NCBI RefSeq assembly: GCF_038405225.1
Contig: NZ_CP151657.1
Span: 248,001 to 312,000 of the forward strand
Origin: Arthrobacter citreus
Lineage (GTDB): Bacteria > Actinomycetota > Actinomycetes > Actinomycetales > Micrococcaceae
Reading direction: 5' to 3'
DNA length: 64,000 bases
This document shows, piece after piece, positions 17,319-25,017 of the stretch. The translations under genes and the position numbers were made by a program. The first letter of the stretch is position 1. Every line of letters starts with the position of its first letter. The notes beneath the pieces are model-generated. The model was not told where the DNA came from. It ran no database searches and saw only the letters and a list, made by a program, of their open reading frames with translations.

Positions 17319-18004
17319 CAAGCGGCACCACCACCAACAGCGACGGCATCACTGTTAGCGACGGCATCAACGTTGTGGTCGTTGACGACCACGCCATCTT
17401 CCGGTCCGGACTCAAAGCAGACCTGGACGGCAGGCTGCGCGTGGTCGCCGAGGCGGACACTGTGGAATCTGCCGTTGCCGTTATCCGCGCCCACCGCCCC
17501 GCCGTCGTCCTCCTGGACGTGCACCTGCCCGGCGGTATTGGCGGAGGCGGCGCTGAAGTGATTGCCGGCTGCCGGGACATGCTGGGCAGCACCCGGTTCC
17601 TTGCGCTCAGTGTTTCGGACTCGGCCGAAGATGTGGTGACCGTTATCCGTGCCGGTGCCCGCGGCTACGTCACCAAAACCATTTCGGGAGCGGAGATTTC
17701 CGACGCCGTGGTGCGGGTGGCTGGCGGAGACGCCGTGTTTTCACCGCGGCTTGCGGGATTTGTCCTGGATGCTTTCGGCACCGGGGCCGTGGCGGCGGTG
17801 GACGACGAGCTGGACCGGCTATCGGCCCGTGAACTGGAAGTGATGCGGCTGATCGCCCGCGGGTACAGCTACAAGGAAGTGGCCCGGGAACTCTTCATCT
17901 CCGTGAAGACGGTCGAAACCCATGTCTCGGCCGTGCTGCGCAAGCTCCAGCTGTCCAGCCGGCATGAAATCAGCCGGTGGGCCGCCGACCGCAGGCTGCT
18001 CTAG
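17315..18004 (+). CDS. LuxR/NarL-family response regulator (EsrR-like)
   Basis: 229 residues. The receiver domain has the acidic pair DD at 24-25, the phospho-accepting Asp at about 68 in VVLLDVHLPG, and Lys in GYVTKTISGAE. The C-terminal LuxR helix-turn-helix is LSARELEVMRLIARGYSYKEVARELFISVKTVETHV. Translationally coupled to the kinase by ATGA. The likely targets are the divergent PspC genes at 13753-15883, by analogy to EsrISR. The 3' end of the gene forms one arm of a long inverted repeat. Confidence 0.9.
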   Translation: MTSGTTTNSDGITVSDGINVVVVDDHAIFRSGLKADLDGRLRVVAEADTVESAVAVIRAHRPAVVLLDVHLPGGIGGGGAEVIAGCRDMLGSTRFLALSVSDSAEDVVTVIRAGARGYVTKTISGAEISDAVVRVAGGDAVFSPRLAGFVLDAFGTGAVAAVDDELDRLSARELEVMRLIARGYSYKEVARELFISVKTVETHVSAVLRKLQLSSRHEISRWAADRRLL

Positions 18005-18025
18005 GGAGCGGCCTGCGGTCGGCGG
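17982..18025. terminator. 20-bp inverted repeat with the stop codon in its loop
   Basis: The left arm is 17982-18001 and the right arm 18006-18025; they pair at 19 of 20 positions (one G-T). The loop is 4 nt, TAGG, which contains the TAG stop of the response regulator. It lies between convergent genes (regulator and aminotransferase, stop at 18038), so it could end transcription from both sides. There is no U-tract on either strand, so it may act as an mRNA end-stabiliser or transcription block rather than a classic terminator. Confidence 0.7.
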
Positions 18026-18037
18026 AAGGATCAACAG

Positions 18038-19258
18038 CTACTGAGCGCGGCCCAGGAATTCCTGCAGCCGGGCCATTCCGGTCGCTAGGTCCTCGTCGCC
18101 CAGGGCATAGGACAGGCGCAGGTAGCCTGAGGGACCGAACGCCTCACCGGGCACCACTGCCACTTCAACCGTTTCCAGGATCAAGGCAGCCAGTTCCGCC
18201 GAGGTCTGCGGCCGGACCGGCCCCTCCGCGCCCGGGAATTCCTTACCCAGCAGGGCCCGCACGTCCGCATAGGCGTAGAAGGCACCTTCGGGCATGGGGC
18301 AATCGACGCCGTCGATCGAGTTCAGCGCTGACACCATGGCGCGGCGGCGGCGGTCGAACGCCGTCTTCATTTCGTCCACGGCGGTCAACGGGCCGGACAC
18401 GGCGGCCAGGGCAGCCATCTGGGACACGTTGGCGACGTTGGAGGACAGGTGCGACTGCAGGTTGGTGGCAGCCTTGATGACGTCAGGGGCGGCGATCATC
18501 CAGCCCACCCGCCAGCCGGTCATGGCGTAGGTCTTGGCCACGCCGTTGAGCACCACAACCTTGTCGCCCAGCTCAGGAGCCGCGGTGGCGATCGAGGTGA
18601 ACTGAACGCCGTCGTACGTCAGGTGCTCGTAGATCTCATCCGTGACCACCCAAAGTCCCCGGGCCGCGGCCCAGCGGCCAATCGCGGCAACCTGCTCGGC
18701 GGGGTAAACGGCGCCCGTGGGGTTGGACGGCGAGCAGAACAGGAGCAGCTTGGTTTTGTCGGTGCAGGCAGCTTCGAGCTGCTCCACGGTCACCATGTAG
18801 CCCTGCTCCGGTCCGGCGAAGACCTCAACCGGGATGCCGCCGGCCAACCGGATGGCTTCGGGGTACGTGGTCCAGTACGGCGCCGGCAGCAGAACCTCGT
18901 CGCCGGGGTTCAGCAGCGTGGCAAAGGCTTCGTAAACGGCCTGCTTGCCGCCGTTGGTGACCAGGACCTGCGCCGGTTCCACCGCGTACCCCGAGTCCCG
19001 CAGGGTCTTCTCCGCGATGGCCTTTTTCAGCTCGGGCAGACCGCCGGCGGGGGAGTAGCGGTGAAAACGGGGATTCCGGGCGGCTTCGACCGCGGCGTCG
19101 ACAATGTAGTCAGGGGTCGGGAAGTCCGGCTCGCCGGCGCCGAAGCCAATCACGGGCCGGCCGGCGGCCTTCAGCGCCTTCGCCTTGGCGTCTACGGCAA
19201 GAGTGGCGGATTCTGCGATGGAGGCGATGCGCTCTGAGATTCGGCCGGTTGAAGGCAT
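18038..19258 (-). CDS. aspC: Aspartate aminotransferase (class I/II, PLP-dependent)
   Basis: Exchanges amino groups between aspartate and 2-oxoglutarate. 406 residues with fold-type I landmarks: [15 protein letters not shown], the PLP-phosphate region [22 protein letters not shown], the Schiff-base lysine at about 242 in [17 protein letters not shown], and the C-terminal substrate arginine in GYLRLSYAL. The sequence type is the Ib aspartate/prephenate transaminase group, so some activity on aromatic precursors is possible. It reads away from the tRNA-Trp/secE region. Confidence 0.92.
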   Translation of the reverse strand: MPSTGRISERIASIAESATLAVDAKAKALKAAGRPVIGFGAGEPDFPTPDYIVDAAVEAARNPRFHRYSPAGGLPELKKAIAEKTLRDSGYAVEPAQVLVTNGGKQAVYEAFATLLNPGDEVLLPAPYWTTYPEAIRLAGGIPVEVFAGPEQGYMVTVEQLEAACTDKTKLLLFCSPSNPTGAVYPAEQVAAIGRWAAARGLWVVTDEIYEHLTYDGVQFTSIATAAPELGDKVVVLNGVAKTYAMTGWRVGWMIAAPDVIKAATNLQSHLSSNVANVSQMAALAAVSGPLTAVDEMKTAFDRRRRAMVSALNSIDGVDCPMPEGAFYAYADVRALLGKEFPGAEGPVRPQTSAELAALILETVEVAVVPGEAFGPSGYLRLSYALGDEDLATGMARLQEFLGRAQ

Positions 19259-19428
19259 GGCGTTCCCGTCTATGGTTGCGGTGCGGTGGTCAACCCCAGT
19301 TTAGGTGCAGGTCCCCGTGTGCACCGTTTCTTACGGCGGCAGCGGCCCCGCGCACTTGGGCGGAATCGGACCGGCACCGCGGGAAACAGCGCTCAAAATC
19401 ACGTTGCCGCAGGCCCGGGACGGCCCGG

Positions 19429-19458
19429 TTCGACGGAACCGCAAACTTTGAGTAGACT
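19429..19458 (+). promoter_or_regulatory. Putative promoter for tRNA-Trp/secE
   Basis: TTCGAC, 18 bp, then TAGACT (19453-19458). The same TAGACT hexamer appears upstream of rpoB, rpsL, tuf, rpsJ and secY in this window. A second candidate, TTCGCT-N18-TAGAGT, ends at 19535, 12 bp before the tRNA. Neither -35 is strong, so the call is tentative. Confidence 0.4.
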
Positions 19459-19547
19459 AGACCTTCGGTGTTGAAGTCCTGACACTGGTCTGTGCCTGTC
19501 GCCGGTTCGCTGACGAGGGGCATTACCGGTAGAGTGGTTTCCTCCAT

Positions 19548-19620
19548 AGGGTAGTGGCGCAATTGGTAGCGCAGCGGTCTCCAAAACCGCAGGTTGCAGG
19601 TTCGAGTCCTGTCTGCCCTG
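19548..19620 (+). tRNA. trnW: tRNA-Trp (CCA anticodon)
   Basis: A full 73-nt cloverleaf: acceptor AGGGTAG pairs with CTGCCCT (one G-U), the D arm contains GCGCAATTGGTAGCGC, the anticodon loop is CTCCAAA with CCA, and the T arm has GGTTCGAGTCC. The discriminator is G, as in bacterial tRNA-Trp. The 3' CCA is not encoded. Its position just upstream of secE-nusG is the usual actinobacterial arrangement. Confidence 0.97.
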
Positions 19621-19717
19621 CGCACGGCTGTCATCACGACAGCTCAGCAGTCCTTCATGAAGCAGCAGTCCCAGCACGCGCTGCGGCTGTGAACCTAACA
19701 GATGAGTGAGGCGAAAG

Positions 19718-19984
19718 GTGACCGAGACAGCTGCCAGCAGCTCCAAGGGACACCCCTCCAGCGGGCCCAAGAAGCGCGGCTTCTTCGCGGCCATTGCGCT
19801 CTTCCTTCGTCAGGTTATTGCTGAACTGAAGAAGGTGGTCACACCCACCCGCAAGGAACTGCTGAGATACACCATCGTGGTTCTGGCCTTTGTGGTCGTG
19901 ATGATCGTTATCGTGACAGTTCTGGATTTTGTCTTTGGTGCGGGAGCACTGTGGATCTTCGGTGAAGGCAGCGGCGAGAGCTAG
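19718..19984 (+). CDS. secE: Preprotein translocase subunit SecE
   Basis: 88 residues, one C-terminal membrane helix (about 53-75) preceded by the conserved amphipathic segment FLRQVIAELKKVVTPTRKELLRYT that clamps SecY. The GTG at 19718 with GAGGCGAAAG upstream is the best start; a GTG at 19706 adds four residues. It lies 97 bp after the tRNA and 95 bp before nusG. Confidence 0.95.
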   Translation: MTETAASSSKGHPSSGPKKRGFFAAIALFLRQVIAELKKVVTPTRKELLRYTIVVLAFVVVMIVIVTVLDFVFGAGALWIFGEGSGES

Positions 19985-20079
19985 CGCCCTGCCTGTGTTC
20001 CGCCCCGAGGGCAGGAACCGCAGGCCTTTGAGCTAGTGACAAACCCCATAGAGCTCTGAAGAAGAAAGCAGGAATCTAC

Positions 20080-20889
20080 GTGTCCGAGCAAGAACTCGAA
20101 TCACAGATCAATGACGAAACCGCTGATCTGGATGCCGAGGATGAAACGACCGCAGCAGACGCCGCCGAGGTGCCTGCTGAAGGCGACGCGCCGGCAGATG
20201 CCGACGAGGCCGTGAACTCTGATTCCGCAGACTCCGACGACGATTCCGAAGATTCAGCTGTGTCGGAAGACTCCGCAGAAGAGCCCGAGGAAGACCCGGC
20301 AGAAGCCTTCAAGGCCAAACTGCGCCGCCAGGAGGGTGACTGGTACGTCATCCACTCCTACGCCGGTTACGAAAACCGCGTCAAGGCAAACCTCGAGACC
20401 CGCATCCAGACCCTGGACATGGAAGATAATATCTTCGAAATCCAGGTCCCGATGGAGGAAGTCGTCGAGATCAAGAACACCACCCGCAAGATCGTCAACC
20501 GGGTTCGCATCCCCGGTTACGTGCTGGTGCGCATGGAACTTACCGACGCCTCCTGGGGCGTTGTGCGCCACACTCCCGGTGTCACGGGCTTCGTGGGCAA
20601 CGCCCACAACCCGGTGCCGCTGAGCCTCAAAGAGGTTTACTCCATGCTGGAGCACACCGTGGTTTCCCCGAAGACCGAAGCCGGCAAGCCCGCGCAGGAG
20701 TCTTCGAACTACGCAGTGGACTTCGAGGTTGGCGAGCCCGTAACGGTCAACGAAGGACCGTTCGAGACGCTCCAGGCCACGATCTCCGAGATCAAGCCCG
20801 AATCCCAACAGCTGGTGGTCCTCGTGACCATCTTCGAGCGCGAGACTCCGGTGACTCTTGGCTTCGGCCAGGTCACCAAGCTGGCGTAG
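20080..20889 (+). CDS. nusG: Transcription termination/antitermination factor NusG
   Basis: 269 residues, GTG start. The NGN domain (about 87-195) begins [20 protein letters not shown] and the KOW domain (about 215-269) has [19 protein letters not shown]. The first 75 residues are an acidic Ala/Asp/Glu/Ser extension absent from E. coli NusG but common in actinobacteria. NusG binds the RNA polymerase clamp and links it to Rho or the ribosome. Confidence 0.97.
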   Translation: MSEQELESQINDETADLDAEDETTAADAAEVPAEGDAPADADEAVNSDSADSDDDSEDSAVSEDSAEEPEEDPAEAFKAKLRRQEGDWYVIHSYAGYENRVKANLETRIQTLDMEDNIFEIQVPMEEVVEIKNTTRKIVNRVRIPGYVLVRMELTDASWGVVRHTPGVTGFVGNAHNPVPLSLKEVYSMLEHTVVSPKTEAGKPAQESSNYAVDFEVGEPVTVNEGPFETLQATISEIKPESQQLVVLVTIFERETPVTLGFGQVTKLA

Positions 20890-21019
20890 CACTAAAGACT
20901 TCGTTGTCTGCAGGTCCGCTTTACCCTGCCGGCAGCGTCCGGCCGCCACGCCATGGCGGCCACCAACCCGGACGGACGCTCCTGTTCCCCGGGAACATAA
21001 TTTAGAGAAGGACCCTTTC

Positions 21020-21451
21020 ATGGCCCCCAAGAAAAAGGTCACCGGCCTCATCAAGCTGCAGATCAACGCAGGTGCCGCTAACCCGGCTCCTCCGATTGGT
21101 CCGGCACTTGGCCAGCACGGTGTCAACATCATGGAATTCTGCAAGGCGTACAACGCTGCAACGGAATCCCAGCGCGGCAACGTCATCCCCGTGGAGATCA
21201 CGGTCTACGAAGACCGTTCCTTCACCTTCATCACCAAGACCCCTCCGGCTGCACAGCTGATCAAGAAGGCTGCCGGCGTCGCCAAGGGTTCCGCAACCCC
21301 GCACACCGCCAAGGTTGCCAACCTGACGCAGGCCCAGGTCGAAGAGATCGCCACCATGAAGATGGAAGACCTCAACGCCAACGACGTGAAGGCTGCCGCC
21401 AAGATCATCGCCGGCACCGCCCGCTCCATGGGTATCACCGTAGAAGGCTAA
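21020..21451 (+). CDS. rplK: 50S ribosomal protein L11
   Basis: 143 residues, the usual L11 length, starting [15 protein letters not shown]. The N-terminal thiostrepton/micrococcin region [23 protein letters not shown] and the rRNA-binding C-terminal domain ([21 protein letters not shown]) are intact. GAGAAGGACCC precedes the ATG. The 130-bp gap after nusG contains the perfect 8-bp hairpin GGCCGCCA/TGGCGGCC. Confidence 0.98.
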
Positions 21452-21594
21452 TTAGCCTTCACCCCGTGACGCGGGTCAGCCTGCGGAACAAACATTTACA
21501 CTCATAAAAAGCCGGTCGCGCCAGCAGGCGCGACGGCGCGTGGCAGGGCCGAGCGCGGTCCGACAGACCACAACTGCACAAGGAGAAAAAGCAG

Positions 21595-22302
21595 ATGGCA
21601 AAGCGCAGCAAAGCATATGAAGCAGCTGTAGCCAAGATCGATGCGGACAAGCTGTACGCACCGGTTGAGGCTGTAGAGCTGGCGAAGGAAACCAACCCGT
21701 CCAAGTTTGATGCCACCGTTGAGGTCGCATTCCGCCTGGGCGTCGATCCCCGTAAGGCTGACCAGATGGTCCGCGGCACGGTCAACCTGCCCCACGGTAC
21801 GGGTAAGACCGCCCGCGTCCTGGTTTTCGCAACGGGCGAGAAGGCAGAGCAGGCTATTGCAGCCGGCGCTGACTTCGTTGGTTCCGACGACATGATCGAA
21901 AAGGTTGCAGCAGGCTGGGTCGACTTCGACGCCGCCGTTGCCACCCCCGACATGATGGGCAAGGTCGGCCGCCTGGGCCGTGTCCTCGGCCCGCGTAACC
22001 TCATGCCGAACCCGAAGACCGGTACGGTTACCCCGAACGTCGCCAAGGCTGTCACCGACATCAAGGGCGGAAAGATCGACTTCCGTGTCGACAAGCACTC
22101 CAACCTTCACTTCATCATCGGCAAGGTGTCCTTCGATCAGCAGAAGCTGGCCGAGAACTACGCTGCAGCCCTCGAAGAAGTTCTGCGCCTGAAGCCGTCC
22201 GCTTCCAAGGGCCGCTACATCCAGAAGGCAACCGTCTCCACCACGTTCGGCCCGGGCATCTCCGTGGACCCGGCCGTGACCAAGGTTCTTGCCGACGCGT
22301 AA
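21595..22302 (+). CDS. rplA: 50S ribosomal protein L1
   Basis: 235 residues. L1 signatures are [36 protein letters not shown] and the conserved [15 protein letters not shown] loop. L1 is usually also a translational repressor of the rplK-rplA mRNA. It is separated from rplK by 143 bp, and transcription stops at the strong hairpin starting 53 bp downstream. Confidence 0.98.
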   Translation: MAKRSKAYEAAVAKIDADKLYAPVEAVELAKETNPSKFDATVEVAFRLGVDPRKADQMVRGTVNLPHGTGKTARVLVFATGEKAEQAIAAGADFVGSDDMIEKVAAGWVDFDAAVATPDMMGKVGRLGRVLGPRNLMPNPKTGTVTPNVAKAVTDIKGGKIDFRVDKHSNLHFIIGKVSFDQQKLAENYAAALEEVLRLKPSASKGRYIQKATVSTTFGPGISVDPAVTKVLADA

Positions 22303-22354
22303 TTGGATTTAGGGCCTTACCGCCCGCAGGGACGCCAGCCGTCCCCTGATCCGC

Positions 22355-22392
22355 CAAAAGGCGGCCGCAGCTTTTGCTGCGGCCGCCTTTTG
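22355..22392 (+). terminator. Strong intrinsic terminator after rplA
   Basis: A perfect 17-bp stem (CAAAAGGCGGCCGCAGC against GCTGCGGCCGCCTTTTG) with a TTTT loop. The outer A/T pairs place TTTT at the 3' side, functioning as the U-run. It ends the secE-nusG-rplK-rplA region. Confidence 0.92.
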
Positions 22393-22426
22393 CGTATCCG
22401 CGCTCCGTTCCGGCAGGATGTGAGCC

Positions 22427-23524
22427 ATGACTCAAACATCCGCCCTGATCGCTCCGCTGGCCATCCCCGAGACCCTGGACGCCTCGGATCCCGCCGCGGC
22501 GGACTTTATTGCGGCTGGCCGGCTGCTCAACGATCACATGCTTGAGCTGTGGGGAAACACCGATTTCCATGACACTCCGGAGACGCAGCTGGCCGGTTGC
22601 CGCACGACCCCCGTCCGGCGTCGGGTTCTCCTGGCTGCCCGCTCCGGTGAGGAAATCGTGGGGCTGGCCACTGTGGGCCTGCCGCTGGCGGACAACACGC
22701 ATTCCGCGTTAATCAACGTGGTCGTCGCGCCGCACGCGCGGCGGACGGGCCTGGGATTACGGCTGCAGGCGGCGGCGGAGCAGGCCGCGGCCGCCAGCGG
22801 CAGGACAACACTCCTGGGGGAGACGGACCATCCCGCGCGGCCTGGTGGCAACGTCGGTACACTCGCACCGCAAAGCGGCACGGGCTCCATCCCGGCCGAC
22901 GCCGCCGCGGCCTTTGCGCAAAAGGCCGGTTTCACGCTTGAGCAGGTGGAGCGGATCAGTGTCCTCAACGTGGCGGACGCCGCTCCCGGACAGGATGCCC
23001 TCGAAACCGCCGGCGCCGCTGCGGGCGCGGACTACGAGCTCGAGTTTTGGCGCGGATCCTGCCCGGAACACCTCGTGGATGCCTACGCCCGGCTCCGGCA
23101 AAAGATGAGCACCGACGCTCCCATGGCCGGACTAAACCTCGAAGAGGAGCACTGGGACGCGGCGCGGGTCCGGGAAACCGAGCGGAAGGCGCAGGACATG
23201 GATGCCGAGGTCCTGGTCAGCGCGGTGCGGCATGTACCCAGCGGCCAGCTCGCGGGCCACTCGATGCTCATGGTGTTCAACAGCAACCCCCTGGTCGCTT
23301 TCCAAGATGACACGCTCGTGCTCCGGGACCACCGCGGACACCGGCTTGGGCTGCTGCTCAAGACGGCCAACCTGGTGCGGCTCCGTGGAGAACTCCCTGA
23401 AGCAGTGCGCATCTGGACCTGGAATGCCGCCGAGAACAAGCACATGCTGGACATCAACGACCAGCTGGGTTTCAAGCCCGCCGGGTATTCGGGGGAATGG
23501 CAAAAGCTGCGGCCATCCCGGTAG
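22427..23524 (+). CDS. Tandem GNAT-domain acetyltransferase
   Basis: 365 residues with two GNAT halves. The first (about 25-180) has the acetyl-CoA motif INVVVAPHARRTGLGLRLQ. The second (about 205-365) has VLRDHRGHRLGLLLKTANL and ends with the strand-helix IWTWNAAENKHMLDINDQLGFKPAGY. This double layout resembles mycothiol synthase and several aminoglycoside or peptide acetyltransferases; the substrate is not predictable. It is a stand-alone gene between the rplA terminator and the GntR regulator. Confidence 0.8.
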   Translation: MTQTSALIAPLAIPETLDASDPAAADFIAAGRLLNDHMLELWGNTDFHDTPETQLAGCRTTPVRRRVLLAARSGEEIVGLATVGLPLADNTHSALINVVVAPHARRTGLGLRLQAAAEQAAAASGRTTLLGETDHPARPGGNVGTLAPQSGTGSIPADAAAAFAQKAGFTLEQVERISVLNVADAAPGQDALETAGAAAGADYELEFWRGSCPEHLVDAYARLRQKMSTDAPMAGLNLEEEHWDAARVRETERKAQDMDAEVLVSAVRHVPSGQLAGHSMLMVFNSNPLVAFQDDTLVLRDHRGHRLGLLLKTANLVRLRGELPEAVRIWTWNAAENKHMLDINDQLGFKPAGYSGEWQKLRPSR

Positions 23525-23546
23525 CGCCCGCCTTGGTAAGCTCATC

Positions 23547-23560
23547 GTCTGACATCAGAC
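23547..23560. promoter_or_regulatory. Probable GntR operator, site 1 (autoregulatory)
   Basis: GTCTGACATCAGAC: six-base arms GTCTGA/TCAGAC around CA, containing the FadR-type core GTC-N-GAC. It ends 18 bp before the regulator ATG, where bound repressor would block its own expression. A copy differing at one of 14 bases (24989-25002) precedes the kinase gene. Confidence 0.7.
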
Positions 23561-23578
23561 TGTTTACCGAGAGGCATC

Positions 23579-24304
23579 ATGATGCGAAAGACCTTGGTGG
23601 ACACAGTCGCCGATCTGCTGCTGGACCGGATCATTGCGGGGGAGATCCGGCCGGGTTCGGCCCTGCCCTCGGAAGCTGACATTGCAGCTGAATCCAGCGT
23701 CAGCCGCCTGACGGTTCGGGAGGCGTTGAAGGCACTCCGGGCGCAGAACGTGGTCAGCGTCCAGCGCGGCCGCGGCACATACGTCAACGCGCCCGAAGAA
23801 TGGACTTCCCTGGATGCCATGATCCGCGCGGCAGCCTTCGGCAAGGGCCGGAACAATACTTCGGTCCAGCTCCTGGAAGTGCGGCGGATGATCGAAACAG
23901 GTGCGGCTGCCCTCGCCGCGGTGCGGCACACCGAGGATGACCTCAAGCTGCTGCGGGGCCACCTTCAACGGATGGTGGAGGCATCGGACGCGCGCGATGT
24001 GGACCGGTTTGTGGCCGCTGATATTGCCTTCCATGACGTAATCCTCAGGGCGTCGGGAAATATGCTGGTTCCGGCCATGTACCTGCCCTTGGGCCGCCTG
24101 CTCAGCGCCGGCCGCAGGGAGACCTCCGCCGTGCCCGAAATCCAGGAACACGCGATCCTGATGCACCGCGCCATCTACGACGCTTTGGCCTCCGGCAACG
24201 CCGAAGACGCACGGGTTGCGATGGATAACCACATGAACCAGACACATGAGGACCTGGTGCATTACGTGATCGGTGACGACGCCGTGGCCACGGCCGGTTC
24301 CTAG
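23579..24304 (+). CDS. FadR-subfamily GntR transcriptional regulator
   Basis: 241 residues. The N-terminal winged helix (about 1-72) includes LLDRIIAGEIRPGSALPSEADIAAE, SVSRLTVREALKALRAQ and the wing GRGTYVN. The C-terminal all-helical FCD ligand domain (about 95-230) has EVRRMIETGAAALAA and metal/ligand histidines in DIAFHDVILRASGN and EIQEHAILMHRAIYDAL. It most likely represses itself and the acid sugar genes at 25018-29778 through the paired operators, released by a sugar acid intermediate. Start ATG 23579 or the adjacent ATG 23582. Confidence 0.92.
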   Translation: MMRKTLVDTVADLLLDRIIAGEIRPGSALPSEADIAAESSVSRLTVREALKALRAQNVVSVQRGRGTYVNAPEEWTSLDAMIRAAAFGKGRNNTSVQLLEVRRMIETGAAALAAVRHTEDDLKLLRGHLQRMVEASDARDVDRFVAADIAFHDVILRASGNMLVPAMYLPLGRLLSAGRRETSAVPEIQEHAILMHRAIYDALASGNAEDARVAMDNHMNQTHEDLVHYVIGDDAVATAGS

Positions 24305-24415
24305 CGGTCACGCCCCGGCCCCTGGCAGGCCGGCCCGTGTGTCTGGCCCCCGGTGTCTGGTCTCGGGTGACTGGCTCCGAAAACTCCACGCCGGATCATC
24401 CAACGGTGTTGATGT
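24305..24415. other. Gap between regulator gene and repeat array B
   Basis: No gene seen. The segment has three short GTGTCTGG-like stretches (CCGTGTGTCTGGCCCCCGG type) just after the regulator stop. The bases from about 24395 (AACGGTGTTGATGTCC) resemble the spacer of the repeat arrays, so the array may begin slightly before its first full unit. Confidence 0.5.
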
Positions 24416-24869
24416 CCTGTTCTCTGCGCGAAGGATGCGGCTGAGGGACCCCGCGGGTTTCTGCGCGCATCTATTGTGCAGATCAGGGGCTTTCCGGAAA
24501 TCCTTCGTGCAGATCAGGGGCGCTAGAGGGCCAATTTGGTGCTTTTGGTGCCATTATCTGCGCGAAGGATCGCGGGGACGGAGCGGATCGCCCTTTATCT
24601 GCGCGAAGGATCGCGGGGCCGGAGCGGATCGCCCGTTATCTGCGCGATGGATGCGGCTGAGGGACCCCGCGGGTTTCTGCGCGTATCTATTGTGCAGATC
24701 AGGGGCTTTCCGGAAATCCTTCGTGCAGATCAGGGGGCACAAGAGGGCCAATTTGGTGCTTTTGGTGCCATTATCTGCGCGAAGGATCGCGGGGACGGAG
24801 CGGATCGCCCTTTATCTGCGCGAAGGATCGCGGGGCCGGAGCGGATCGCCCGTTATCTGCGCGATAGAT
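24416..24869. repeat. Array B of the 21-bp repeat family, with a 216/217-bp tandem duplication
   Basis: Eleven 21-bp units. Forward copies end at 24436, 24570, 24611, 24652, 24787, 24828 and 24869; reverse copies lie at 24469, 24500, 24685 and 24716. Spacers are 20 bp between forward units, 10 bp between reverse pairs and 29-30 bp from the reverse to the forward group, as in array A. Segment 24437-24652 is repeated as 24653-24869 with only a handful of differences by eye. Continuous open frames through this DNA are a by-product of the repeats; the peptides are repetitive and unlike any family. Confidence 0.92.
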
Positions 24870-24985
24870 GCGGCTGAGGGGCCCCGCCCTGATGTGACCG
24901 TGCCCCGATTTCAGTTCCTTGCCCAACGCGCCACGAGCTGCCCGCGCATCCCGCTGCTTGTATCTTTGGACACACTTATGAGTAA

Positions 24986-25002
24986 GATGTCTGACATCTG
25001 AC
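24986..25002. promoter_or_regulatory. Probable GntR operator, site 2 (acid sugar operon)
   Basis: AGATGTCTGACATCT (24986-25000) is a 15-base palindrome around a single central base, and GTCTGACATCTGAC (24989-25002) matches site 1 at 13 of 14 positions. It overlaps a possible -10 (TAAGAT, 24983-24988) and ends 15 bp before the kinase ATG, the same relative place as site 1 before the regulator. Confidence 0.75.
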
Positions 25003-25017
25003 TACATAGGAGTTTTC

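Noticed and set aside
24273-25001. Open frame of about 240 codons across array B
   Set aside because: It is open only because the repeat lacks stops in that frame; the peptide repeats with the DNA, has no domain and no ribosome-binding site.
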